Positions 48,401-59,900 of a stretch of DNA of 64,000 bases are shown in pieces. The translations under genes were made by a program, and so were the position numbers. This DNA comes from Motacilla alba alba. Taxonomy: Eukaryota > Chordata > Aves > Passeriformes > Motacillidae. Within the stretch, counting starts at the first letter, position 1, and each line of letters opens with the position of its first letter. The stretch covers positions 32,826,115 to 32,890,114 of the forward strand of contig NC_052018.1 in the NCBI RefSeq assembly GCF_015832195.1, read 5' to 3'. The notes beneath the pieces were generated by a model, which was given only the letters and a program-made list of their open reading frames with translations, was not told where the DNA came from and did no database searches.

Positions 48401-49146
48401 TATCAGTTTTAAAATAAAGCAAAAAGTATATATATTAGAGAGAACAGGAGTAAAAAATTCTTGTTTTACCAAAAATAATAGCACTGAACTTTCTAATGCC
48501 TCTCCTGACCAGTATGTATGCAGCAATTTAACTAGCAATAAAAGTATTCACATTTTCCTATAAATACAAGAAAGATAACAAACCTTGAGCCAGGAGGGTG
48601 ACAGAGTTCTTGCTATACCGGAGTTGTTTATAGACAGCCTCCTGTATATTTAGTGCTTTAATTCACATACAAAAGTTTTCTGTCTTATTTAATATAAATG
48701 GACATTGTGGACTAAATTATTGCTTTTCCCAATTACACTAGAAATTTAACTTGCATGTTTATTTATTCTAGTGAGTGATCTTCATTTTCTTGCTAGTCCT
48801 TTTCTCTTTCCCTGCTTTTTCTTTTTGCAGTTATGAACTATGAACAAATAACTTTTAAACTTTTAAGGGTTGAGCAAGATGCACCGAAACAACTTAATTT
48901 TCACTGCTGTTTAGCACAAGGGTTAATTTTCCATTAGGATTTCTGTTAATTGGTTGCATCTTATCTGCAGTTCAGAAAAAGCTGCCTTTGCCATTGAACA
49001 GACAAAATACCAAGTGTAACCTTGTGCTGACATATGCAGTTAGCCCAAGGTCAGTCAGAGCAATAGTGGAAAGTGACAACCAAGGGGAATTGGCTTGTTT
49101 CTGATGCATTTGCCTCCTTTAAACTTAAAAAAACTGTCTGTCCTTC
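45476..49146. other. Intergenic region, middle part
   Basis: AT-rich with no secure gene. An ATT trinucleotide repeat lies near 47617-47632. Minus-strand donor-like sites at 46633 and 46762 are discussed as a finding. No recognised mobile element. Confidence 0.7.
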
Positions 49147-49648
49147 TGTCGTGGTTTAGGAATGGTCCTTCACAATTCAGTGTCCCCACCGAGACTCTCC
49201 CAAGCCAGATTCCACTTGCTCACTCTCCTCAACTCCCCTCATCCTTCCCACACCAGGGATGGAGTTGAAAACTGGAGGCACAAAAGGTTAAAATCACTGG
49301 TTGAGATAAGAAGAGCTTACTGGAAACAGCAGTGAGGTACATAAACAACAGTAACAGCAACAATACTAATGACAAAAGTGTGCCCAGAGTGGGTGATTTA
49401 CACACAAAATGCTCACCAAGCCTGAGATAACTAAGCAATGAGGGATGAACCCTAAGCCCACCACTGGAAAGGGACATGCCCCACCTTGGAGGAGGCAGAG
49501 TACCTTCTCCCCAACCCCAGGACCCTGGCCATGAGGTAAGATGGTATTGAATAACATTTTGGTCTTGGACTTGCCCACACAGCTCCAGGCTCTGCCCCCT
49601 CACAGCTACTGCAAAGCATTAACCCTGTCCTTGGCTGAAACTTAGACA
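49147..49648 (-). mobile_element. Solo ERV LTR, about 502 bp
   Basis: The plus strand begins TGTCGTGGTTTAGG and ends CTTGGCTGAAACTTAGACA, so it has the TG...CA termini of an LTR. The internal TTGAGATAAGAAGAGCTTAC fits the same avian LTR family as the remnant at 25.88 kb. Flanking pentamers CCTTC (49142-49146) and CCCTC (49649-49653) differ at one base and may be an aged target-site duplication. Sense is minus. No internal viral genes are adjacent, so it is a solo LTR. The open frames at 49229-49700 are not real genes. Confidence 0.82.
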
Positions 49649-50411
49649 CCCTCACAATTTTTTTTAATGTACCTTGAGTTACCCATCTGTTACATCCCAC
49701 AAAGGAGAAATACTGCTTTCAGGGATCCCTCCAAACCTTGTGTTCAAGTGTGAAGCAGTCAGTCATTAAATACTGATGATACAAGTTTCCTTATGGCAGA
49801 GATGTGACACCTGGCACTTCCAACTGCCACTTCAAAACTAAAATACTTACATGCTTCCTGAAGGGGCTCAGCAGATCACCACCTCCCCACAAAGACTCAT
49901 GCTACATATGTCTGAATGTGTGACCATTCTAATTTTAAAAAAACATGTTCTAGAACTTGATACAGTGCCTTGAAGACTTCTCTGAGAATCTGACGTGTAG
50001 AGAAAAAATATAGGTAAGCGTGACATTTACAAAGCACTTCTGAAAAATCAGAAATGTTAAGTGAATCAGCAGGGTAGTGTTTCACTGCACTTTAGCCAAG
50101 TGGATCCTTTGTTAAGTGCTTCCAATGGAATTCTGGCACTGAGCTGAATCTCCTAATCCGGTTGGGACAACAGAAGAATTTTGTGCCAAAATTACTAGGT
50201 CAAGATATTGTGCAATTAGTTTAAGGACCCAAATTTTGCCCACCTTTTAACCATTTATTAAAAGAGCACTCCTTAAATAAGCCTGTCCAGAGAAGTGTCT
50301 TCTGATGCTCATGCCTAAGTTAAAATCTAAGTTTAAAGGGTCATTTCAAGAGCTTCAAGTGTCTAGATAGGTTTAGGTAATTAATCTCTTGGTGATCCAC
50401 ACAAAATGATC

Positions 50412-50413
<2 letters not shown>

Positions 50414-50456
<43 letters not shown>
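50414..50456. repeat. Compound (TA)n(CA)n microsatellite
   Basis: About 14 TA units run directly into 7-8 CA units. This is a typical polymorphic dinucleotide repeat. Confidence 0.95.
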
Positions 50457-50459
<3 letters not shown>

Positions 50460-50551
50460 GGACGAGAAACTCATAAATTGAAAAAATGCGTACAAATAAC
50501 ACTTTGATGATCCTGTGAAAGAGTTCAGATGGTTCAACTTCCCACAACCAT

Positions 50552-50577
50552 AATTTCTAATTCAACAATTAGAAATT
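50552..50577. repeat. Perfect 11-bp inverted repeat, 4-base loop
   Basis: AATTTCTAATT, loop CAAC, then AATTAGAAATT. It is followed at once by a degenerate second unit (CAACAATTGAACAATT), giving a nested palindromic A/T cluster. Confidence 0.9.
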
Positions 50578-50989
50578 CAACAATTGAACAATTCTAATTT
50601 CTTTTAACAGGGTCCATCAGAAAGCAAATCAGAAGTAATGTGCAGGATTGCCAAACACATATCACTGGGTAACACTAAGGACTTCCCTTCTCATTGTCTA
50701 CACCTTCTGTTATAGCCCTCTGCCTTCCATCACCAAAAGCAGAGCATTGATTTAAATTTTCTAACAAAACTAAGTTCATGCTGCAGAGAACAGCCTCCTC
50801 TTCTGTGGGTGTAGCAAGCCTATCATAAAAGTGTAAGTGACATTTATATCAATGCAGGTCTTAACTCCTATTTGAGCTAGCAGAGAGAGTTTTGGCAATC
50901 AAGCTTCAATTTTCAAGTGTAGATATGCTTGGCTTCTTTTTGGTTTTAATTTAAAAAGGCAACTAGAGACTTCTTCCCATAGAATAAAT

Positions 50990-53900
50990 AGAACGCCAGG
51001 TCAGGCAACAGTAATTTATTTATTGACTAAAACAAACAAAAGGTATCCTCAGACATAATGGCTACCACTTGAGCAATACAAATCAATGCTACTGAAGAAC
51101 AGGGAACATCTTTTGTTTCACCCCTCCCATCCCAGAAGTAACAATAGAAACACCAGGACCCCTGGAGAAAAGAGAAGGAGAAAAATCATAAAAGGTACTT
51201 AGAATGAGCTGCAGAGTTGAAACATGGACACTAAAAAAAAATTAGCTAATCCACCACATCACCACAATTACCTCAAAATCAGCTTTCATTGTTCCACTTC
51301 CACCAGGTACCAAATATATAGCACTGTTTAACAGCGATTTCAATGTATTAACAACTGTCCTCAGCTGAAGAACAGTAATTACTATTTATATTAAATTTGA
51401 GGCTACAGATAGAAAGAAAGGTTTCCATAGACTACAGTGCACATTAATGAAAAGAGAGTGGGGAGAAACAAAGCTACTTTTAAATTACTGTACACCTCTA
51501 TCAAGCAATTTGTTCTATACTGATAGCTCACTGAAGACACAAAATCCTGTCAGAGTATGGCAGCTCTACTCACCATGTGACAGTGTATCTGATGAATGTA
51601 TCTATGAAGAATCTATCTGTAAGTCCCCTAAACTGTAGGCCACTGAAAATCCCAGTTTGCTGCTCCTGTGTGAGTGGTTTTTAACCAAACATCAGCAAAA
51701 AAAAAGCAAACACACTGCATGCAAAACAACTGTTACTAAATCATTTAGTCTTCCTTGTAACAGTCAAAGATGTGAGTACGGCATTCTTCAAATTAAGAGA
51801 AAACATTAGGAGTCTTTAGTTTTGCGGGCAAGGAGACCTTTTATTTTAATCCATTAAAAGAACCCAAAATAGTCAGCAGGTGGCCACATCTATCCATGTT
51901 TCATTAAAATCACATAAAACCTAAGTACAAAAGCACCACTGATTATTGCTCTAGAAAAACTGCATGAAAAATTCCAATACACACAGTAAAAACATCACCA
52001 TATGCACAAGACATAATTTCTTTAAGCAAGTGTATGGAATGCTGATCCAATTTTACACATACCTTGCAATATTAAGTTGATATTTATATTACTTGGCAAC
52101 AATGGGAATTTCTAAAAGCACTGTTATGAGAAGGGAAATGTTCATATACAGTTTAATATGTCAACTATCATAGTCCTAAAAAAATTAGCATTTACAAAAT
52201 ACTTGATAAAAATATCTTTTAAAAGTTGTCCAAGAGGTACATAAAATCAACCCAAAATTTTCATGGTATTTCATTCATTCTTGTCACCTACAGATTCAGT
52301 TTTCTGAGCCTGTGGAGAAGAAAGAAAGAAACTAAATTACTATAGTGAAATGCTATTAGGTACCTAAACACCCAAGCTATCCTTACTCCTTGGATTTCTT
52401 GCAACAGCTCCAAACCTGTGTCCATAGGACATCTACACAGCCAGAACAGTTACAGTCACACACTTTTCTCAATTCATGGGTCCCAGCTTTTCAAAAGCAA
52501 TACAAGCCTTACCTGTCAGCTTCCATCGTTCACACTGAAAAGCACCACACTACCACCTGTTCCTATTCACTGCACACATGCTGAATGCTCTACCGCACCC
52601 TTAACTTTCACTGTTTCAATCTGCCCTTTTACTGACAGTGTGCTGGGTGGGGCACCTCTGGATGTTGAAACACTAACAGTTGAGCGAGATGAGAATCTGC
52701 AATAACATTATGGGCAATAAAAAGAAACATTATGAACATGCTAACAAGGTCTGAAAGGCTGAATAATTAAAAACACTGATTCAATCAGCAGGAGGTATGT
52801 GTGGAAAGTACCTCTTCAGCTTTATTTTCACCATTTTCAGATGGTGTAGTACCTTCCTTTGCAGCTTCTTGCTTTTCATCCTTCTTCCCTTTAGCACCTT
52901 TGCTGGCCTTTGTTCCAGGTTCCTTCTGACAGAAGATTAAAAACATGGCCATAGACATTGTATGAGTAGCCAGAACCCTGCATCTTTATCAAAACAACTT
53001 TCACATGAACTAAACAGCAAGTCCTGGCAAGCTTCATGCGCTGGACTGAAACAGAAAACCATCTAAAGGCTACCTGGAAACTGTAAACCCACATAAGTTA
53101 CATAGATGCTCAACATTTCTAGAAAATGGTGGTGTCTGCTTCTTTAGTTTTTCCGCTAATTTTTCCAGGGATACAAAACCCTGCCAGACTACTTTGGTAG
53201 AGCTGTCCTATGAGGTATATACAGGATATCTGTGTGAACAAACACAATTACAGTATATTGAAAGCTTATTCAGCCAAACACAAACACCACGCTGTTTGCA
53301 TAACTACAGCACTACACTTTCAATTAATATAAAATATTAAATTAGATTTTAAAAATTAAGCTTTTTTGTTAGCTGTCCTTTTGTTACTTTGATAACATCT
53401 GTGATGGTCATTCCATGTCAACGAAAGAACCAGCCAACATACTAGGGAGGCAAACTGATAAAAGTCCATCTGCAGCAACACAAAGCAAAGAATTTATCAA
53501 AAGGAACTATTCTAACAGCCACAATTTCATTTTGAGATTTGCTCTTAATTTCTATGTTGAAGTCCAGTATTTTCTTATAAATCCTTTCTCTATGTACTTA
53601 TTTATGTTTGTGACCTACAGGTTAGCACAGACATAGATTAAGTATTTAAAGTGGAATAGGATAAAATTTAAATGGTATTGCATGTACTATTTTACTTCAG
53701 AATTTAAAGTAGTTCTGATAAACACTGGATATCTCTCATGCAAGCATTTGCTCCAAATTCTCCATGCAAATGGCAACAGTAGCTGTGAACAGGGATATAA
53801 ATGTCTGCCTTTCTTCATTTACTACCTTTCCCCACTGATGCCCATACAGGAGTGGGACAGTGAGGAGAGAGCACCAGTAATCCCAGTTCCAGGGCAGCCT

Positions 53901-56900
53901 GAATTACTCCTTCCACCCCTCAGCTTCAATGTCACATAACAGCTTAATTTGGAAGCTTACAGTTGGGACGAGCACAGTTATAACTCTTCACCTACTAAAG
54001 AACAAACTAAGGAGTTGACTTAGCAAATTCATAAAATGCAAGCTTTTAGCAATAAAAATGATCTTAAATCTGCACTATCTTTCATTATTTAATAGCAAGT
54101 TCAGAGTACACACTTGCTGTTTTCTGTTGAGACTAAGATAAATATACTACTGAAAATGTGATCCAGTTAAGGTTTGGAAAAAAAAGATTACTGTATTAAA
54201 AAGTTACTTACAGTAATATCATAAAGGATTTAAGTCACCCAAAATAAGCTTCAAATGTCTCTCACACAACTTAGACTGGGTCCATGACACCGAGCTCATC
54301 CCACAGGTATGTGAAGCTACAGAAGCTATCACGTTCCCTTCTTTATTAATACTTTTTTTAAGAAGGGAGCAGGATGGACTCAGCAAGACTACTAGTAATT
54401 TTATATGATAAATCAAACAGTGTTTAACGTCAGAGTTTTACTTTCACATGTGGACTCTGTATCCTGGCACTTGTCCAAATGAGATGACAATAAAAGGACT
54501 TGAAAAATGGAAGTGTGAGGAGTGCTAGACTCAGTGTCCAGCGTGGGGGATTTTTCTCCCCAGTAAAGCAATTGCTCTTATTCAACATTCCCCTTAGGCA
54601 CAAATAAATCTACAGTTTCTGAAGTACATGATTTATATGCAAAAATCCTGAAAAGGTATTTCAAACACTAATAAGATTTTAATTTGACTGTAACTGGCCC
54701 AGAAAACCCAAACCATTCAATTTAAATATATTTAATTTCACCTTTAATTATAATTGTGCATTCTCAGCAGCAGCCAGGCTTCAAGAACAGATAAGAGTTT
54801 CTCAGTACAAAATGAAGTACTGCACCTCTAGACAAGGAAACAGAATGATACAGAGTAATCTCAAGTGCTTTTTGTAGAAATTGCTAGGTCTCAGTAAGAG
54901 TTTACTAAACCAAGCCTGTACTTTTCAGGAAAGGTGTAGTAAAGGTAAAAATTCTTCTTAAACTAGCAATTCACTACAAACTAACATGGTCTGCATATCA
55001 AACAGGCAAGACATTTTCTTTGGGCCAGTAATGAGGCCAGGAAGGGGTAGAACAAAAAGAAAAGAATGATCTAATTTGCGTTTTTTTTTCCAGGGAGGGG
55101 AGGCAGGGAGCTGCAGAGAGGGCAGGGAAGCCCATGCCTCAAAAAAATGCTGTGAATTGAACTGTGTGCAACATAAAGAAGGAGTATGCTTGCTTACTAT
55201 TGGCTAAAACGATGGTAACTAAAAAGAAGGAGTATTTACCTTTGCTGTTTTCCTTGGTTTGGGTTCAGGTTTTGGTGGAGCAGGTTTCTATAAAACATTT
55301 TTAGTTGCACAACATGTTAGACACACCACCAGAAGCCAGCCTCCTCCACACCCTGCTTCCCCCCCACCCTACACCTTCCCTTACTTCCTGCTCAATAGTA
55401 AGCATCTAGAAAAAGTTGGAAAAACCCTACTGCACAAATGCACCTCATCTCTGTACACACCTGTTTGCATTAGCTCACTCATCTAGAAATGAAAGTAATT
55501 TGGGGGTCACTCTACAAGTAAAACACGGAGATTAGTAATAACTATTAAAAACAACCCCATCAGCTATATTCTAACAGAGAAGAGGAACTAAAACCAAGTA
55601 CTAGCAGTGGCATCAAATGAAGTCCTTGAAACACAGCTCCTTCTCCTTTCCAGAGAAGTATAGCTGCATTTCCACAACTGACATCAGCCTGCAAAATGAA
55701 ATAAAGCCAATACTGCACCTAACAGACAGTTTTGCACTGAAGTGGTGAAATATATGTTTTGTCAGAACAACCTGAAAACCTGAAACCAAGAAAACAAAGA
55801 TAACTTCATTGCTAGAGTTCTTAAATACCCCTTGGCAAGAATAAAAATTGAATCAAGTGAAATGTAAAAAATTTGTTTGGTCTGAGAAACCATATGCGCT
55901 TAGAAAAGAATATACCAGGAGGTACTATACATACTTACAGCTGACAGTCTTGCTGATCGTCTTGTGGGCTACAGGGGAAAAAAAAAAAAAAAGAAGAAAA
56001 AAAAAGAACATTTTAACAGGCTTACAGGAAAAAGTATCCAAAGCAACATGGTATCAGTCATTCCATAGGACAGCATAAAATACGCATCTATCAAAATATG
56101 TGTCTATTGCGAAACACAATTCACGTCTTCCTGACCTTGGACACTCAAAATTCTAAAGGGACAGAGTGATGTGAAAGTTAGAAATAGAAGTTGTGCAGGA
56201 ATTATACCATCAAAACTGATGCCTCCTTGGGACTACCTAAAAAGAGAAGTCAAACAAAATGAAGGGAATAAAAAGCCATTATATTTATTGAAGGCGTTCA
56301 GGTATATTTCGGGCAGACAAAAATTCCCCCAGGGGCTACACCCAAAGTGGATGACAGGTCAGGGGTTTTCATACCTTTATAGGCCTGGTTCATTTGCATA
56401 TTGGGGGTTAATTTTCCAATTACAGCTTCAGGTAATGAAGTAATTTACTCCAAGTTTGCTCCTTCCCAACTCAGTTTTGTTTACATTTCTCTGGGCCTGA
56501 GACAGTGAGGCGTCCTTGATTTCCAGGCTTAGAGAGGAATTGTTTATTCTGACCAAAATGGGAAAGTAGTAGCTAACACCCTATAAGGAGTATAGGGCTA
56601 CACACTAAAGAACTGCAGGATTACAAATATATGAAAAATATAAAAGCTAAAATTCTAAGGCATCAAAAGCTCCACACAGTTTAATACCTCACACACACAC
56701 ACCCTTTTTACAACTACTTCTGAGTCCCTTCCTGGTCTGTGAAAGGTTCACAAACCCAGTAAACTTGACTACCTGTGCAAAGGACTGAACCTTTTTCAGA
56801 CACACTTAGCATGATGTTTTTACAATCTAGCAGATGTTACTTGTAATAGTGGGCACAAATCCCATCTGATTAACAGCTGAATAAAGTTAACATCCTTCTC

Positions 56901-59900
56901 TAGAGGACATCAGAGCGCTAAAATTTCAAAACATGAAACTAAGTCCTTCCACTTCCTCAGTTCTCCACACACTTGCTCAGAGAGTCCAGGTGCACAAAGA
57001 CAGCTGCAGGATGAGAGAGAGAAATTATTTCTTCTATTTAAACACAAATCTCAAAAAGAATGACTTGAGCCAGGGGTACTGCTTCTCTCTAGCTTTCTTT
57101 ATCACTTCAACATACTTTCCCTATTAGATTTTATTTCATCCTGCTTTTTGTCATAAATTTATTACTGAAGTCTCAAAAATACTTGTTAGCTTGTTGGTTT
57201 GTTCACAAATAATTTTTTTATTAATTAAAACAGATTCACCCAGTTACACAGCATGGTTAATAAACTGAGCTGAACTCTGGTCTACTCATAAAACTAGAAT
57301 TGCACCTGTGCCCAAATTAAAGGGACAACTAAACTGCAACAAATATCCAACATAACTCAGCTTAAAAAGAGAATAAAAATACTTTCAATTACACATTAAG
57401 CATTTAGGCTGAGCTGAAAAAACATGGCTCGGCACATCCTGCAACAGGAAAAAGCCCTTGTTAATATCTGAAGAATGCTGTAATTTGTGTTCATTGGAGC
57501 CATTCAAGAATTCTTAGTGGAAAGCAGCAGTGAATAGTTCAAATCTGCATCCAGCAAAATAGAAGTCAAAAAAAATACCTAAAGATATTTTCAGCTATGA
57601 AATATTTATGCATCATTAACAGCAAAAAGGTAAACCTCTCTTTTCTTGGCAATTTAGCATATCAGCCACTAAAGAAGCAGCCTACCTTTATTTTGCAACA
57701 GGATAAACAAAACATCTCAGTTGGTCAGGTAATCAAAGAACCTCCAACTCAAGCTATCATCTTTTACAAATCTGCTTCCTTAACCAATTATTTCTATCCC
57801 TTTAACATTTAGGAACTGTCCAGGAAATTTAGGAAATGTTCTGCTAGCATCTACTTTTTAAAGGATAGTAAGCTGATTTAGATAAGTTGTAATTCTCTCC
57901 CCTACCTCCTGACTTCCTTATGACTTGTTTGACATAAGAAAGTCAGCATAAACCATAAGGTCTTCAAAAATGCTTGACAGCTAAATAATTTTGATTCTCA
58001 TTTGGAGTTTGTATGTATTTTTGTGTTATCCGATTATAAGGAGGGAACTAGAGCCAAGTCAGAAAAGCTCATATTTTCATGTGCTTTGGGGACCTCTGTC
58101 CCCTCCAAACAGCTGTACTAACTCAGAAATTAGCAGCTCACCCAAGAGTCTGTTTGACACTGGCCCACTAGCAAACATCTATGGAAAGAGTCTATGAAAA
58201 GGAGCAGACAGAACAACTCTTTGCACTCTCCCACTGAGCCAGCTTCTGGCAATCTGAAGTTGCCAACTTTCCAACCTGGATATCATACACACATCATGTG
58301 TTTAAATAGTCCCCGGGGGTTATTTTCTAGATAAATCTGTTTAATAACATAGTAGTCATTTACACTTTCAGTTTCCATAACATCCCATGCCAATGAGTTC
58401 CATAATGGGATTATTCACCGTGTGCAAAACAAAAAGCAAAATGTTCCCCCTCTGCTGTCTGTCCTTTTAACTTCTTGCCCTCTTACTTCCATTAGATTCC
58501 TCCTGTTTACAGCTTCCATGAAGAGTAATTCCCTAACTACCTTTCTTTGTGTTACTAATTATTTTATCACAACTCCATTAGATAAGAGATGAAGAATCCT
58601 AGAAAAACTGTGTTGTTTGGTTTTTTAGTTTGGGTTGTTTACCCTTTTTTTAAAACTGCTGTACATCCTCTATTTGTCCCACTGTACTTGGAATGTTTTT
58701 AATTCTATCATGGCCTCTTATAAGGGAGAGTATTTAGTACTCCCTTATCTGAGAGCATAAAAATTAATCTTGTGGTAGGTACACTGATGCTTACTCTGTC
58801 CTCTGGCATTTTTTCCTATGTTCTAGTTACTTTCTGTTTAGAAATACTGACATTTTCTAGTAACTATTCACTGCAATTTTCAATCTCTCCCCTGATTAAC
58901 AGCTTTGTGACCACCACTGGGTCTTCCCCTCCCTGTGTAATAATTTGCATTTCTCCATATTGAATTTCTTTTAATATTTTATCGCTTGGTTATTTGTCAA
59001 TGACATAACAGCCTCCTCAGCCTCTCTCACTTCTGACTACTCTGACAATTTTTTGTAGACTACAGCAAACTTTGTAAATTCTTTCATGCCTTTTCCCCTA
59101 GAAATCATTAACAAATATATTCAGCAGCAAAAGCCCAAAAGAAAAAAAATCCAATACTCCACTGATAATCTCCTCCTTTATGAAAATTAACTTTCACTCC
59201 TCCATTCTCTTGTCATAAGTTTATGTGTTAGAAATTCTTAGAAAGATCTTCAACGCTAGCTATTTTCTTTAAGACCCTGCTTGGGGAACCTTACGAAGAA
59301 GTGCTCTTTACATGCAAGTAAACTATAGACATGCCATTTGTTTACTTGCTTTTTTCCTAATCAAATATGCTCCAAGATTTACAAAGAGAGCAACTAAATA
59401 TTCCCCCATTCTTCTCAAGGTCCTGGTTTAAGTTTGTCTGCCACAAAAGAAGGCAACCTAAGAGAACAAATTCTCATAATTCTTTACCTGTTTTTTAAAC
59501 TCACATTAAGGGCTTTGACAAAATAGTGAACATTATAGTAGACACCAAGATATCACCAGCTGTCTTCTCTAACAGAATGTACTGTGTCCTTTAAACAAAT
59601 CCAGTCAAAGAAAACACACAAATGTGTCAGCTGCTCCAGTTTAGAGTCTAGTATCTTAATTCAAGACACCCTCCCATCAGTCACTTAAGCTAAGAATAGT
59701 TTTGAAGTAGACTGGCTGAGGTGTGTGCATTAACCCTCTTCTGCCAACCCACTAGAGACAGAGCAACAGTTCCAGGCAGTAATATACTACTCTACTACCA
59801 CAAGATCCACCAGAGTTTGTCTATGAAAACCCTAAAACTTTCTCAAATTTATTTGGTATTCTAATAAGTTGTACAAATCCTGAGTACACCAAGATGAAAT

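Larger units (their letters stand above)
49649..50985. other. Intergenic region before the HMGN3 3' end
   Basis: AT-rich. It contains a TA/CA microsatellite and a perfect inverted repeat, both listed separately. No gene seen. Confidence 0.75.
50990..52270 (-). other. HMGN3: HMGN3 3' UTR
   Basis: Non-coding tail after the stop. Two candidate polyadenylation signals lie on the minus strand: a proximal AATAAA at 51840-51845 and a distal pair (AATAAATAAA) at 51015-51024. The corresponding UTRs are about 0.45 and 1.28 kb. No mobile element is evident inside. The true end is not proven by sequence alone. Confidence 0.65.

Noticed and set aside
49229..49700. Open frame of 124 codons on the minus strand
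   Set aside because: It falls within the solo LTR and does not resemble a retroviral protein.
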